Shown: positions 44,654-56,900 of the stretch, piece by piece
How the letters are laid out: each line of letters begins with the position of its first letter
How positions within the stretch are numbered: the stretch's first letter is position 1
Source of the DNA: Thiocapsa roseopersicina
GTDB lineage: Bacteria > Pseudomonadota > Gammaproteobacteria > Chromatiales > Chromatiaceae
Assembly: GCF_900106925.1 (NCBI RefSeq)
Contig: NZ_FNNZ01000001.1
Coordinates: 310,001-374,000 of the forward strand
Reading direction: 5' to 3'
Length of the DNA stretch: 64,000 bases
Notes under the pieces: model-generated
What the model saw: only the letters and a program-made list of their open reading frames with translations
The model's database searches: none
What the model was told of the DNA's origin: nothing
Program-made: the position numbers and the translations under genes

Positions 44654-45183
44654 GCTGCGTTTGGGTTCTCAAGCGCGGTTTGCGCGCACACTCGACCCCG
44701 CATGGGCCGAGCCCGTGCGAGTCACGCTGGAAATCTTTTAAGATCCTGATTTTTATTTCCTAGATCGCGTCGGCGACAGCGTCGATGATGTCGGTCGAGG
44801 TCGAATCGGCATCAAGCGTCGATCGTTGACTCCGGACACGGTTTAGCGGCGTTTGACAAATCGCAATCCCGAGCCGAGTATTCCGCCTGATCTCCGTGAT
44901 CGCCGTGCGTCTCGGCCCTTTCCGTAAAAGTGCCTCACCGCGCCTTCCGTAAGCATCCCGTCGAATGACGCCGTATTCGGGATCGGGCAATCGCTCGCAC
45001 TGAATCCGAAGTCCTCCGACCGGTCGGCGGGCAAGGTCGTCTCCGCGGCTGTCAGTGACGGCTCATCTCCGAATTCGACCTCCCGTCGAAGCCGGTTTTG
45101 GCGAGCCCGTCGAGCGGGGCTCGACCATCCCAACGACAAAGTTAGCCGTTCAATCGGCATGACGACTGGAGGACTTTTCGCAC
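44654..45183. other. Intergenic region before the FadL-family gene, with weak palindromic relics
   Basis: No gene is recognisable in these 530 bases. An A/T-rich patch with tcttttaaga lies at 44733-44760, followed by ctagatcgcgtc (44760-44771); a cacggtttag segment is at 44837-44846. Their order and spacing recall the better-preserved palindromic units at 3904-3990 and 58202-58288, so this may be a degraded copy. The promoter of the porin gene should lie near the right end. Confidence 0.35.
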
Positions 45184-46677
45184 ATGAACGGAACATTGAA
45201 GTGGCCGTTGACGGCTGCAGTGATTGCATGCGCATCCGTGCCGACACTGGCATTGGCAACCAACGGATATTTCTCGCACGGCTGGGGTACCAAATCCAAG
45301 GCGATGGCGGGCGTCGCCGCGGCCTTGCCGCAGGATACGCTCGTCACGGCAACGAACCCCGCCGGAATGGCATTCGTCGGGACATCGCTCGATGTGGGAT
45401 TGGCCTTCTTCAGTCCTTCGCCGCGAGGCTACGACGCCAACGACGACTTCGCGGTAGACCCCGCCTCGGGCTTTCCGACCGGGCCTTTCATTACTCCGGG
45501 CCGATACGACAGCGAAGGGGATTGGTTTTTGATTCCGAGCTTCGGGTTTAATTACGAGCTCGATGAAAAAAGCACGATCGGCTTTAGCGTGTTCGGCAAC
45601 GGCGGGATGAACAGCGATTATCGGGACCGTCCAGTCTGGGAGAACTTCGCCGCGGCCCCCAATCAGCTGGCGATCGGGCCCGGCATGATGCCGCCCCCCG
45701 GCACCATCGCGAGCCCCGGCGGCCTTCTGTTTACGCAGACCAATCCGCCGATGCCGGTCACGGACCCGAGCATGCCCCCGCCGCCGAACGGCAACAACGC
45801 CAATCCCGGTGGTTTTCTGAGCGCGACCGGCTCGACCGGCGTCAACCTCGAGCAACTGTTTATCGAGATCCCCTACACCTTCAAGTTCGCCGACGGCAAG
45901 CAATCGGTCGGCATCGCGCCGGTTTTTGCGATGCAGAGTATCGAGGTCAAAGGGCTTCAGCCGTTCCGCGCGGCCTCCTTGTACCCGGACAAGGTCTCGA
46001 ACAACGGAACCGACTGGTCGTACGGCGCCGGCCTGCACCTGGGATGGTACGGCGAGGTCACCGATCAACTGGCGTTCGGGATGTCGTATCGCACCAAGAT
46101 GTGGATGTCGGAATTCGACGACTATAAGGGGCTGTTCGCCGATGGGGGCGAGTTCGATATCCCTGCGATGTTGAACTTCGGCGTCTCCTTCAAGGCACGG
46201 CCTGACCTGACCTTTGCGTTCGACTACCAGCGCATCTTCTACGGCGAGGTCTCTTCGATTTCCAACTCGAACGACAACGACATCTCGCCCTGTTTCACCT
46301 CAGGACCCAAACCCGCGTTCTGTCTAGGCGGGGATGACGGACTTGGATTTGGGTGGGACAGCATGGATATCTTCAAGGTAGGTGTGCGTTACGACCACGA
46401 CGAGAAGCTGAGTCTGATGGGCGGCGTGAGCTACAACACCGAGTTCGCGTCCGGTCGGCAGGCCCTTCTGAACATCATGGCGCCCGCAACCATTCGTTGG
46501 CACCTCACCTTGGGCGCGTCCTACCGCTTTACGGAAAAGGATGAGTTCGCGTTGGCGTTCTCTTATATGCCGGAGGAGGAGTTGAGCGGCACGAGCCCCA
46601 GCATCACCCAAGCCCAAACCGGATCCATCTACATGGAGCAGATGGATATCCAGATCGGTTGGAATCACCGCTTCTGA
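45184..46677 (+). CDS. FadL/OmpP1-family outer-membrane transport protein
   Basis: This 497-aa outer-membrane barrel protein has a signal peptide (KWPLTAAVIACASVPTLALA) and the mature start TNGYFSHGWGTKSKAMAGVA. The conserved VTATNPAGMAFVG motif follows, typical of FadL hatch domains. Barrel strands alternate through the rest and the last residues IQIGWNHRF end in Phe, as expected for BAM-dependent assembly. A Pro/Asn/Gly-rich loop lies at about residues 160-205. FadL proteins carry hydrophobic compounds (fatty acids, aromatics); the substrate here is unknown. Confidence 0.87.
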   Translation: MNGTLKWPLTAAVIACASVPTLALATNGYFSHGWGTKSKAMAGVAAALPQDTLVTATNPAGMAFVGTSLDVGLAFFSPSPRGYDANDDFAVDPASGFPTGPFITPGRYDSEGDWFLIPSFGFNYELDEKSTIGFSVFGNGGMNSDYRDRPVWENFAAAPNQLAIGPGMMPPPGTIASPGGLLFTQTNPPMPVTDPSMPPPPNGNNANPGGFLSATGSTGVNLEQLFIEIPYTFKFADGKQSVGIAPVFAMQSIEVKGLQPFRAASLYPDKVSNNGTDWSYGAGLHLGWYGEVTDQLAFGMSYRTKMWMSEFDDYKGLFADGGEFDIPAMLNFGVSFKARPDLTFAFDYQRIFYGEVSSISNSNDNDISPCFTSGPKPAFCLGGDDGLGFGWDSMDIFKVGVRYDHDEKLSLMGGVSYNTEFASGRQALLNIMAPATIRWHLTLGASYRFTEKDEFALAFSYMPEEELSGTSPSITQAQTGSIYMEQMDIQIGWNHRF

Positions 46678-46686
46678 CGGGCCGTC

Positions 46687-46722
46687 GACCACGCTCGCCC
46701 GGCGTGCCTTGCGAGCGTGGTC
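46687..46722. terminator. Hairpin between convergent fadL-like and ugd genes
   Basis: Perfect 12-bp arms gaccacgctcgc (46687-46698) and gcgagcgtggtc (46711-46722) enclose 12 bases, ten bases after the porin stop codon. There is no T-tract, so termination efficiency is uncertain. Confidence 0.6.
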
Positions 46723-46795
46723 CCGACGTGATTGGGTCGGACTCTGGGTCTGCGCCCGCGGGCTCGCCGAGCACGCGGGCAATCCGAATCGGGCC

Positions 46796-48133
46796 TTATT
46801 GAGCCGTCATCGGCAAGCGGCCGATCGAGATATAGGTCAGTCCGGTTGCGGTCGCGAGATGCCCGTCGAGGATGTTGCGACCGTCGAAGATCACTCCCGC
46901 CTTGAGCTTGTCCTTGATCATCCGGAAATCCGGGCTGCGAAACTGCGCCCACTCGGTCAGGACGGCAAGGGCGTCGGCCCCCTCCAATGCCGCTAAGGCA
47001 TCGTCGACAAGTGCCAGATCGGCACGCTCCCCGTAGATTCGCTGTGTCTCCGGCATGGAAACCGGGTCGAATGCCTGAACCTTCGCGCCTGCCTCCCAGA
47101 GCGATTCCATCAAGACGCGACTCGATGCCTCGCGCATGTCGTCGGTGTTGGGTTTGAACGAGAGACCCCAAACGGCGATGGTGCGGCCCTGGAGATCGCC
47201 GTTGAAATGCGCGTGGATCTTCTTGAACAGAAGATCCTTCTGGCGGAAGTTCACGGCCTCGACGGCATGCAGCAGCTGCGGGTCGTAGCCCAAGCTGCGC
47301 GCGGTGCGCTCGAGCGCGCGCACGTCCTTCGGGAAACAGGATCCACCGTAGCCGCAGCCGGGGTAGATGAACTGGTAGCCGATTCGCGGATCCGAGCCGA
47401 TGCCGACGCGGACCTTTTCGATGTCGGCACCGACGGCTTCGGCGATGTTCGACAGCTCGTTCATGAAGCTGATCTTTGTCGCCAGCATGGCATTGGCTGC
47501 ATATTTCGTCAGCTCGGCGGAGCGCACGTCCATCAGCATGACGCGGTCGTGGTTGCGATTGAAGGGGGCATAGAGCGCGCGCAGCAGCTCGCCGGTGCGC
47601 GGGTTGTCCGTGCCGACGATGATGCGATCCGGCCGCATGAAGTCGTCGATTGCCGCACCCTCCTTCAGGAACTCGGGATTGGAGACGACGTCGAATTCCA
47701 CCGCCATGCCGCGGGCGGACTGAGCATCGCGAACGGCGGCGGCCACCTTGTCGGCGGTCCCTACGGGCACGGTCGACTTGTTCACCAGGATCCGGTACCC
47801 GTCCATGTGCTCGCCGATGCTGCGTGCGACCGCGAGGACGTACTGTAGATCGGCCGAGCCGTCTTCGTCCGGTGGCGTGCCGACCGCGATGAACTGAAAC
47901 AGTCCGTGCCGTACCCCTTCCTCGGCGTCGGTCGAGAAGGTCAGCCGGCCGGCCTCACGGTTCTGCTTGATCAGCTCGTCGAGCCCGGGCTCGTAGATGG
48001 GCACGCCCCCGCTGTTGAGGAGGGCGATCTTGGCGGGATCCACGTCGATACAGAGGACGCGATTGCCGACCTCCGCCAAGCAGACGCCAGTGACCAGTCC
48101 AACGTAACCGCTGCCAAAAATCGTAACGTCCAT
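46796..48133 (-). CDS. ugd: UDP-glucose 6-dehydrogenase
   Basis: Ugd (445 aa) oxidises UDP-glucose to UDP-glucuronate for surface polysaccharides. It starts [20 protein letters not shown] (NAD-binding), has [46 protein letters not shown], the substrate-binding [20 protein letters not shown] and the catalytic Cys in [20 protein letters not shown]. The C-terminal domain carries [17 protein letters not shown]. All key residues are present. It stands alone between the porin and the tRNA cluster. Confidence 0.96.
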   Translation of the reverse strand: MDVTIFGSGYVGLVTGVCLAEVGNRVLCIDVDPAKIALLNSGGVPIYEPGLDELIKQNREAGRLTFSTDAEEGVRHGLFQFIAVGTPPDEDGSADLQYVLAVARSIGEHMDGYRILVNKSTVPVGTADKVAAAVRDAQSARGMAVEFDVVSNPEFLKEGAAIDDFMRPDRIIVGTDNPRTGELLRALYAPFNRNHDRVMLMDVRSAELTKYAANAMLATKISFMNELSNIAEAVGADIEKVRVGIGSDPRIGYQFIYPGCGYGGSCFPKDVRALERTARSLGYDPQLLHAVEAVNFRQKDLLFKKIHAHFNGDLQGRTIAVWGLSFKPNTDDMREASSRVLMESLWEAGAKVQAFDPVSMPETQRIYGERADLALVDDALAALEGADALAVLTEWAQFRSPDFRMIKDKLKAGVIFDGRNILDGHLATATGLTYISIGRLPMTAQ

Positions 48134-48334
48134 TCTTTATCGTCTCCGGGCGTTTTCAGTCGGATCTACAGGGATCGGGATGGCCGTCCGGTCGTGCGCC
48201 GCGCCGTCGAACGAGGCGCGCCGCTCCCGGCTCGTCCCCACGATTGTATATCCGCCGGGCCGGAGTGTATCGACCCGATTGACTTGGATATCGGGCGCGC
48301 CCGGTTAGTCTTGCAAGCGATCGTCCACGTCGGC

Positions 48335-48363
48335 TTGACGCTGGTGGTTCGGCCTCGTATACT
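48335..48363 (+). promoter_or_regulatory. Predicted sigma70 promoter of the tRNA-tuf cluster
   Basis: TTGACG (48335-48340), a 17-base spacer and TATACT (48358-48363) lie 14 bases upstream of tRNA-Tyr. The near-consensus hexamers and optimal spacing suggest strong expression of the tRNA-tuf unit. Confidence 0.8.
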
Positions 48364-48377
48364 GCGTCGCTCTTTAA

Positions 48378-48462
48378 GGAGGGGTTCCCGAGCGGTCAAA
48401 GGGATCAGACTGTAAATCTGACGGCTCAGCCTTCGGAGGTTCGAATCCTCCCCCCTCCACCA
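48378..48462 (+). tRNA. tRNA-Tyr (anticodon GTA)
   Basis: The 85-base class II tRNA has acceptor ggagggg/cccctcc, anticodon loop ctGTAaa, a long variable arm (cggctcagccttcg) and encoded CCA (48460-48462). It is the first gene of the Tyr-Gly-Thr-tuf cluster, equivalent to the E. coli tufB locus. Confidence 0.97.
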
Positions 48463-48607
48463 GATTGCAGGCCGCGAAGATCTCTGCGCGGTGGCCTTTG
48501 CGGGCTGGGCGCGCGGATCGAGAGCAGGTCCTCGGGGCGCGAAGCAGCGTAGCCTGCCGGCTCGGCTGCGGTCGGCCCCTAGCCCCGTGGTTCGGCGCGA
48601 AAGCGCT

Positions 48608-48681
<74 letters not shown>

Positions 48682-48703
48682 TTGAGATGTGTGCTTTGCG
48701 ATC

Positions 48704-48779
48704 GCCCATGTAGCTCAGTTGGTAGAGCACACCCTTGGTAAGGGTGAGGTCACCGGTTCGACTCCGGTCATGGGCTCCA
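48704..48779 (+). tRNA. tRNA-Thr (anticodon GGT)
   Basis: The 76-base tRNA has acceptor gcccatg/catgggc, D-arm tagctcagttggtagagc, anticodon loop ttGGTaa, T-arm gttcgactcc and encoded CCA. It is 95 bases upstream of tuf, probably in the same primary transcript. Confidence 0.97.
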
Positions 48780-48874
48780 TTTTCGTTTTTCGAGATTCAG
48801 TCGTCGATCTTGGATTGTCGTTGTCGGTAGCGTCCAGCGCGACTTGTCGATTTGAACCATGCGGGGAGCCGTTC

Positions 48875-50065
<1,191 letters not shown>

Positions 50066-50140
50066 TACGGGTCATCGCGGCTCGGAGGGCAGTGCTGATG
50101 GGCCTGCCCGACAGATTTCGCGATCGGTCCTGATCGTTTT

Positions 50141-50216
<76 letters not shown>

Positions 50217-50265
50217 TACAACCCATCGCTCCGTTTAATTTATCGCCCAGGCGACACCCGATCTC

Positions 50266-50643
50266 ATGAATTCACGTGCAGAGGCCCGAGGGGCCGGCTT
50301 GGATACCGCCAAGCTGGCAATCGCCGCGTTGTTGTTGGTCGGCGGCATCTTTGCCTTCTATTTTTTCGAGGGCTTCTCGGTCCTGCTTCGTGTGATCGGG
50401 CTGCTGGTGATTAGCGGGGCTGCAGCAGCTGTCGCGTTGCAGACCGAGCGTGGGCGGGCCCTGTGGCAGTTCGCATCCGACGCTCGCATGGAGGTCCGCA
50501 AGGTCGTCTGGCCGTCGCGTCAGGAAACGCTTCAGACCACGCTGATCGTCATCGTGATGGTGCTCGTCGTGGGCATCATTCTGTGGCTCTTCGACATGAT
50601 GCTGATGGCGATTCTCAGATTCCTCACCGGCCAGGGGGGCTGA
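50266..50643 (+). CDS. secE: Protein translocase subunit SecE
   Basis: SecE (125 aa) is the essential small subunit of the SecYEG channel. It has three hydrophobic helices ([55 protein letters not shown]), as in enteric three-helix SecE. The conserved cytoplasmic amphipathic segment [20 protein letters not shown] precedes the last one. It lies 2 bases before nusG (start 50646), an invariant pairing. Confidence 0.95.
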   Translation: MNSRAEARGAGLDTAKLAIAALLLVGGIFAFYFFEGFSVLLRVIGLLVISGAAAAVALQTERGRALWQFASDARMEVRKVVWPSRQETLQTTLIVIVMVLVVGIILWLFDMMLMAILRFLTGQGG

Positions 50644-50645
50644 GT

Positions 50646-51179
50646 ATGTCCAAGCGATGGTACGTCATCCATGCCTACTCGGGCTTCGAGGGGCAGGTCA
50701 AGCGCTCGCTTGAAGACCGTGTCAAGCGCGCCGAGCTCGAGGAGTTGTTCGGGCAGATTCTGGTGCCGACCGAAGAAGTGGTCGAGATGCGCGCGGGCCA
50801 GCAGCGCAAGAGCGAGCGAAAATTTTTCCCCGGTTATGTCCTGGTGCAGATGGAGATGACCGACGAGACTTGGCACCTCGTCAAGAGCGTTCCCAAGGTG
50901 ATGGGTTTCATCGGCGGCACAGGGGATCGCCCGGCGCCTATTCCCGACTCCCAGGCCGACGCAATTCTCATGCGCCTGCAGGAAGGCGGCGAAAAGCCGC
51001 GGCCGAAGGTGCTCTACGAGCCGGGCGAGGTCGTTCGTGTTGTCGACGGCCCCTTCACCGACTTCAACGGGGTCGTCGAAGATGTCGATTACGACAAGAG
51101 CCGCGTGAAGGTTTCGGTTCTGATCTTCGGGCGCTCAACCCCCGTCGATCTTGAGTTTGCGCAGGTCGAGAAGGCCTGA
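50646..51179 (+). CDS. nusG: Transcription termination/antitermination factor NusG
   Basis: NusG (177 aa) binds RNA polymerase and links it to Rho or ribosomes. The NGN domain covers [20 protein letters not shown] to [20 protein letters not shown] and the KOW domain [20 protein letters not shown] to [13 protein letters not shown]. Length fits the family. The ATG at 50646 follows secE; the upstream frame is a shadow. Confidence 0.97.
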   Translation: MSKRWYVIHAYSGFEGQVKRSLEDRVKRAELEELFGQILVPTEEVVEMRAGQQRKSERKFFPGYVLVQMEMTDETWHLVKSVPKVMGFIGGTGDRPAPIPDSQADAILMRLQEGGEKPRPKVLYEPGEVVRVVDGPFTDFNGVVEDVDYDKSRVKVSVLIFGRSTPVDLEFAQVEKA

Positions 51180-51334
51180 TACGCAGTTAGCGGATTTTCG
51201 CGGGTGTCTTGACGCCAAGCCCCGTTCACTGCCGTCGCCGTTCGTGCGGCGTCGATACCGAGTCCCCGTGAGGGACCTTTGTCGGGGGAGCCGAGACTCG
51301 ATCTCCGGCGTCAACACCCCACTGGAGAAAAACC
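51180..51334 (+). promoter_or_regulatory. Leader of the rplKA genes
   Basis: This 155-base leader precedes rplK. In gammaproteobacteria the rplKA transcript is repressed by L1 through an rRNA-like structure in this leader. Several GC-rich complementary segments are visible (ccccgtgagggacctttgtcggggg near 51264-51288 could form such a stem), but I cannot place the L1 site with confidence. Confidence 0.4.
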
Positions 51335-51769
51335 ATGGCGAAAAAGATCAACGCCTACATCAAGCTGCAGGTCAAGGCAGGCGAGGCGACTCCAAGCCCG
51401 CCGGTCGGTCCTGCGCTTGGTCAGCACGGCGTCAATATCATGGAGTTCTGCAAAACGTTCAATGCACGTACGCAGGAGCTCGAAAAGGGGATGCCGATCC
51501 CGGTCGTGATCACGGTCTACTCGGATCGCAGCTTCACGTTCATCACCAAGACCCCGCCGGCCTCCATCCTCCTTAAAAAGGTGATGGGAATCCAGAAGGG
51601 CAGCCCGAATCCGAACACCAACAAGATCGGCGTGGTGACGCGCGAGCAGCTCGAGCAGGTCGCCACCGCGAAGATGCCCGATCTGACCGCTGCGGATATG
51701 GATGCGGCCGTTCGCACCATCGCGGGCAGTGCCCGTGCGATGGGGCTCGATGTCGAGGGGGTGAACTGA
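51335..51769 (+). CDS. rplK: 50S ribosomal protein L11
   Basis: L11 (144 aa) forms the GTPase-associated stalk base. It has [40 protein letters not shown], the proline-rich linker and [17 protein letters not shown], ending [20 protein letters not shown]. Start with strong ggagaa site upstream. Its stop overlaps the rplA ATG by one base (TGATG), consistent with coupling. Confidence 0.98.
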   Translation: MAKKINAYIKLQVKAGEATPSPPVGPALGQHGVNIMEFCKTFNARTQELEKGMPIPVVITVYSDRSFTFITKTPPASILLKKVMGIQKGSPNPNTNKIGVVTREQLEQVATAKMPDLTAADMDAAVRTIAGSARAMGLDVEGVN

Positions 51770-52464
51770 TGGCTCGTCTATCCAAGCGCATGCGCGCGAT
51801 TCAAGAGCGCGTGGAGCGCGGCAGACTCTATCCGGCGGAAGAGGCGTTCTCGCTTCTGAAAGAGCTGTCGCAGATCAAATTTTCGGAAAGTGTGGATGTC
51901 GCCGTGAATCTCGGCGTCGACCCGCGTAAGTCCGATCAGGTCGTGCGCGGCTCGACCGTTCTGCCGCACGGCATCGGCAAGACCGTCCGGGTGGCGGTGT
52001 TCGCCCAGGGCGCGTCCGCGGACGCTGCGACCGAGGCCGGCGCGGATCGCGTGGGTTTCGATGATCTCGCAGAGGACATCAAGGCCGGCAAGCTCGATTT
52101 CGATGTCGTGATTGCCTCCCCGGATGCCATGCGTCTGGTCGGACAGCTCGGCAAGATCCTCGGCCCGCGCGGTCTGATGCCGAACCCCAAGGTCGGCACC
52201 GTGACACCCGACGTCGCCGAGGCGGTTCGCAACGCTAAGGCCGGGCAGGTGCGCTACCGCACCGATAAGGCCGGTATTATCCATTGTCCGCTCGGCAAGG
52301 CGGATTTCGAGCCCGTGAAGTTGCGGGAGAATCTCGAAGCCCTGCTGGCGAACCTGATGCGATCCAAGCCGAGCAGCTCCAAGGGCGTTTACATGCGCAA
52401 GGTCACCGTCTCCACGACCATGGGTCCGGGGCTGACTGTGGATCACGCGGGGCTCAGTTTCTAG
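51769..52464 (+). CDS. rplA: 50S ribosomal protein L1
   Basis: L1 (231 aa) binds 23S rRNA at the L1 stalk and represses its own operon. Recognisable segments are [60 protein letters not shown] and [19 protein letters not shown]. The last residues [18 protein letters not shown] are typical. It is coupled to rplK. Confidence 0.98.
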   Translation: MARLSKRMRAIQERVERGRLYPAEEAFSLLKELSQIKFSESVDVAVNLGVDPRKSDQVVRGSTVLPHGIGKTVRVAVFAQGASADAATEAGADRVGFDDLAEDIKAGKLDFDVVIASPDAMRLVGQLGKILGPRGLMPNPKVGTVTPDVAEAVRNAKAGQVRYRTDKAGIIHCPLGKADFEPVKLRENLEALLANLMRSKPSSSKGVYMRKVTVSTTMGPGLTVDHAGLSF

Positions 52465-52730
52465 TTTGATCTCGCGGGGCTTGCGCCCTGCGACGTTCGG
52501 TCTTCTTTGGGGACCCGGCGAAAGCCGGGGACCGTCAAAGACCGCAGGTGTCCCCGGCCCGATAAGGACTCGGTGCAGTGGGCTTAATGGCTCGCCTGCC
52601 TGCGCAGACGGTGCTCCCGAATCAGTCGTTTTGCTGGTGACGGTGCACATGATCGCCCTAGAGTGCGCGTTGGATGCGTGTCCTCGACGGCCCCGGCTCA
52701 GGCCGGGTTTACCGACAAGAGGTGACGAAC
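52465..52730 (+). promoter_or_regulatory. rplJ leader with two competing hairpins
   Basis: The 266-base gap between rplA and rplJ is the expected site of L10-L7/L12 autoregulation. It contains a GAAA-tetraloop hairpin cccggc/gccggg (52514-52519 with 52524-52529). The segment gccggggac (52524-52532) can alternatively pair perfectly with gtccccggc (52550-52558). The two stems are mutually exclusive, as in a switching leader. No known protein-binding motif was verified. Confidence 0.45.
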
Positions 52731-53258
52731 ATGGCGCTCAGTTTTGCGCAAAAAGAAATCATCGTCGCCGAGGTCGCGGAAGTCGCCAAAGGTGCCCATT
52801 CGGCCGTCGGGGCCGAGTATCGGGGCTTGACCGTGGAACAGATGACACGGCTTCGCGTGGAAGCGCGCAAGGCCGGGGTCTATGTCCGCGTCGTCAAGAA
52901 CACCTTGGCCAGACGTGCGTTGCAGGATACGGATTTCGCGTGCATGAGCGAGGGGCTGAAAGGCCCGTTGGTTCTCGCTTTCTCGCAGCAAGATCCCGGT
53001 TCAGCCGCGCGCGTCATGGAAGCCTTTGCAAAGGACCACAACAAGGTCGAGGTGCGCTTGGTCGCCCTCGGAGGCAAGCTGCTTGATCCCTCGGAGCTCG
53101 GCAATCTCGCCAAGATGCCGACCCGCGATCAGGCGATCAGCTTGCTCATGGCCGTGATGAAGGCGCCCGTGCAAAAGCTTGCAGCGACGATCAACGAGGT
53201 GCCGGGCAAGTTGGTCCGCACCATCGCCGCGATTCGCGATGCGAAAGAGGCCGCTTAG
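52731..53258 (+). CDS. rplJ: 50S ribosomal protein L10
   Basis: L10 (175 aa) anchors L7/L12 dimers on the ribosomal stalk. It has LSFAQKEIIVAEVAEVAKGA, YRGLTVEQMTRLRVEARKAG, VRVVKNTLARRALQDT and, at the C-terminus, the helix that binds L7/L12 (KLAATINEVPGKLVRTIAAI). ATG 52731 has aagaggtg upstream; the frame extending to 52674 is part of the leader. Confidence 0.97.
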   Translation: MALSFAQKEIIVAEVAEVAKGAHSAVGAEYRGLTVEQMTRLRVEARKAGVYVRVVKNTLARRALQDTDFACMSEGLKGPLVLAFSQQDPGSAARVMEAFAKDHNKVEVRLVALGGKLLDPSELGNLAKMPTRDQAISLLMAVMKAPVQKLAATINEVPGKLVRTIAAIRDAKEAA

Positions 53259-53309
53259 GCGGCTCCGTTCACCAGCAATTCCATTTTAGAGAAACCTCAG
53301 GAGCTCACC

Positions 53310-53687
53310 ATGGCCGTCTCCAAAGACGAGATCCTTGAAGCAATCGGTAACATGACCGTGTTGGAGGTCGTCGACCTCATCAGCGCGATGGAAGAGAAGT
53401 TCGGCGTGACCGCGGCTGCCGCCGTGGCTGCCCCGGCTGCCGGCGCCGGCGTTGAAGCCGCACCGGTCGAGGAGCAGACCGAGTTCGACGTCATCCTGGC
53501 GTCGTTCGGTGCCAACAAGGTTGCGGTCATCAAGGCCGTTCGTTCCTTGACCGGCCTCGGCTTGAAGGAAGCGAAGGACGCCGTCGAAGGCGCACCGACG
53601 ACCCTGAAGGAAGCCGTTTCCAAGGGCGAGGCCGAAGAGGCCAAGAAGCTCCTCGAAGAGGCTGGTGCCACGGTCGAAGTGAAGTAA
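53310..53687 (+). CDS. rplL: 50S ribosomal protein L7/L12
   Basis: L7/L12 (125 aa) recruits translational GTPases. N-terminal dimerisation residues [20 protein letters not shown], an Ala-rich hinge ([13 protein letters not shown]) and the C-terminal domain EKTEFDVIL-like [20 protein letters not shown] with [20 protein letters not shown] are all present. A strong ribosome binding site precedes it, as expected for four copies per ribosome. Confidence 0.98.
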   Translation: MAVSKDEILEAIGNMTVLEVVDLISAMEEKFGVTAAAAVAAPAAGAGVEAAPVEEQTEFDVILASFGANKVAVIKAVRSLTGLGLKEAKDAVEGAPTTLKEAVSKGEAEEAKKLLEEAGATVEVK

Positions 53688-53928
53688 CGGCGCATTGCGT
53701 CGAACCTTCTTTCGGTGGGACCTTCGGGCTGGCGGCGAGTAGCCGCCGGCCTTTCGCCGTTGGGTCTTGACGACCCGTTTAGACGACACCGGCACGCCGG
53801 ACGCTTCGTAAACGGGGCGACGTCGTCGATAAGGACCTGACCGCAGAGGTCCGACCCCGACGCCTGCGATCCGCCGCGGCGTCGACCCCCGTCCTGGACA
53901 CAAGCACGTATTTCGAGGGAAAGGCATC
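53688..53928 (+). promoter_or_regulatory. rplL-rpoB intergenic region with a GC hairpin
   Basis: This is the usual site of partial transcription attenuation before rpoBC. A stem gctggcggc/gccgccggc (53729-53737 with 53742-53750, one G-T pair) is followed by ctttcgccgtt, a weak T-tract, consistent with a leaky terminator. A gaggga site precedes the rpoB ATG. Confidence 0.4.
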
Positions 53929-56900
53929 ATGGCCTATTCGTTCACCGAAAAAAAGCGCATTCGTAAAGACTTCGGCAAGCGTCCGAGCATCCTGGACGTG
54001 CCTTTCCTGTTGGCGACGCAGATCGATTCCTATCACGAGTTCCTGCAGGCCGACCGGCCGATCGGGGACCGCCGCGACGTGGGTCTTCATGCGGCCTTCA
54101 AGACCGTCTTTCCGATCGAGAGCTACTCGGGCAACGCCGTTCTCGAATACGTGAAATATCGGCTCGGCGATCCGGTGTTCGACGAGCGCGAGTGTCATCT
54201 GCGCGGCGCGACCTTCGCCGCACCCTTGCGCGTGCTGCTGCGTCTGGTGATCTACGATCGCGACGCTCCGGCTGGATCGAAGGTCATCAAGGACGTGCGC
54301 GAGCAAGAGGTCTACATGGGCGAATTGCCGCTCATGACCGGCACCGGCACCTTCATCATCAACGGGACCGAGCGCGTCATCGTCTCGCAGCTGCATCGCT
54401 CTCCCGGTGTCTTCTTCGATCACGACAAGGGCAAGACCCACTCTTCGGGCAAGCTGCTCTTCTCGGCGCGGGTCATCCCCTATCGCGGATCTTGGCTCGA
54501 TTTCGAGTTCGATCCCAAGGACAATGTCTTCGTGCGCATCGACCGTCGCCGCAAGCTGCCGGCGACCATCCTGCTGCGCGCGCTGGGCTACGGCGTCGAG
54601 GACATCCTCGAGCGCTTCTTCGTGACCGATACCTTCCGGATCCGCGATCGCTCGGTCACACTCGACCTGGTTCCGGAGCGTCTGCGCGGCGAGACGGTCG
54701 GATTCGACGTCATGCTCGGTGACGAGCTGCTCGTGGAATCCGGGCGTCGCGTCACGGCGCGGCATATCCGCGAGCTTCAAAAGGCCGGCATCGAGCGCCT
54801 CGATGTCCCGTCCGACTTCCTGATCGGCCGCGTCCTGGCCCATCCTCAGATCGATACCGAGACCGGCGAGGTGATCGCCGAGGCGAACGCGGAGATTACT
54901 CCGGAGCTCCTCGAGACCATCTTCGAGAAGGGCATCGAGACGCTCGAGACGCTGTTCGTCAACGACCTGGATCACGGCCCCTACATCTCCGAGACCCTGC
55001 GGATCGATCCCACCACCAGCGACCTCGAGGCGCAGGTCGAGATCTACCGCATGATGCGTCCGGGCGAGCCGCCGACCAAAGAGGCGGCCCAAAACCTGTT
55101 TCACAACCTCTTTTTCACGCCGGATCGCTACGATCTGTCCGCCGTGGGTCGGATGAAGTTCAATCGGCGTCTCGGGCGTACCTCCGAGGAAGGGCCGGGC
55201 GTCATCTACGACGGGCGCTACTTCAGCAATCGTAATGACGAGCTCTCCAAGCGGCTCTATCAGGAGCAGGGCGAGACCTCCGACATCATCGAGGCGCTCA
55301 AGGTCTTGGTGGAGCTGCGCAACGGCCGCGGCAGTGTCGACGACATCGACCACCTGGGCAATCGGCGCATCCGTTGCGTCGGCGAGATGGCCGAGAACCA
55401 GTTCCGCGTGGGTCTGGTACGGGTGGAGCGCGCGGTCAAGGAGCGCCTCTCGCTCGCCGAGTCCGAGGGGCTGATGCCGCAGGAGCTGATCAACGCCAAG
55501 CCGGTCTCGGCCGCGATCAAGGAGTTCTTCGGCTCGAGCCAGCTCTCCCAGTTCATGGACCAGAACAACCCGCTGTCCGAGGTCACCCACAAACGTCGCG
55601 TGTCGGCACTCGGCCCGGGCGGTCTGGCGCGCGAGCGCGCCGGGTTCGAGGTGCGCGACGTGCACCCGACGCATTACGGTCGCGTCTGTCCGATCGAGAC
55701 CCCCGAGGGTCCGAATATCGGTCTGATCAACTCCTTGGCCGTCTATGCACGGACCAACTCCTACGGCTTCCTGGAAACCCCCTACCGCAAGGTGGAAGGT
55801 GGCCTGGTGACCATGGACATCCAATATCTGTCGGCGATCGAGGAAGGCAACTTCGTGATCGCGCAGGCCAACGCCACGCTCGACGACGAGGGTCACCTGA
55901 CCGACGCGCTGGTGTCCTGCCGGCATGCCAACGAGTTCACGATGCGTGCGCCCGAGGAGGTCCAGTTCATGGACGTCTCGCCGCGTCAGATCGTCTCGGT
56001 GGCTGCGTCCCTGATTCCCTTTCTGGAGCACGACGACGCCAACCGCGCACTCATGGGCTCTAACATGCAGCGCCAGGCGGTCCCGACCCTGCGGGCCGAG
56101 AAGCCGCTGATCGGCACCGGCATGGAGCGTGTTGTGGCCAAGGACTCGGGGGTGTGCGTGGTCGCGCGCCGCGGCGGCGTCATCGAATCGGTCGATGCTG
56201 CGCGTATCGTGGTGCGGGTCAACGACGAGGAGGCCGTTCCCGGCATCCCCGGCGTGGATATCTACAACCTCACCAAGTACACCCGGTCCAACCAGAACAC
56301 CTGTATCAATCAGCGTCCGCTGGTCAAGCCGGGTGACATCGTTGCAGTGGACGACGTCATGGCCGACGGGCCTTCCACGGACATGGGCGAGTTGGCCCTG
56401 GGGCAGAACCTGCGGGTCGCCTTCATGCCCTGGAACGGCTACAACTTCGAAGACTCGATCCTGCTCTCCGAGCGCCTGGTGCAGGAAGATCGCTTCACCA
56501 GCATCCACATCGAGGAGCTCGCCTGTCTGGCGCGCGACACCAAGCTGGGGCCCGAAGAGATCACGAGTGATATCCCCAACGTCGGCGAGTCGGCCTTGGC
56601 CAAGCTCGACGAGTCGGGCGTCGTCTATGTCGGCGCGGAGGTGCGCGACGGCGACATCCTTGTCGGCAAGGTCACGCCCAAGGGCGAGACCCAGTTGACG
56701 CCCGAAGAGAAGCTGCTGCGGGCGATTTTCGGCGAGAAGGCGTCCGACGTGAAGGACACCTCGCTGCGCCTGCCCTCCGGGATGAGCGGGACGGTTGTCG
56801 ACGTGCAGGTCTTCACCCGCGACGGTGTGGACAAGGACAAGCGTGCACTCCAGATCGAGGAGATGGAGCTCGACCGCGTGCGCAAGGACTTCGCCGATCA

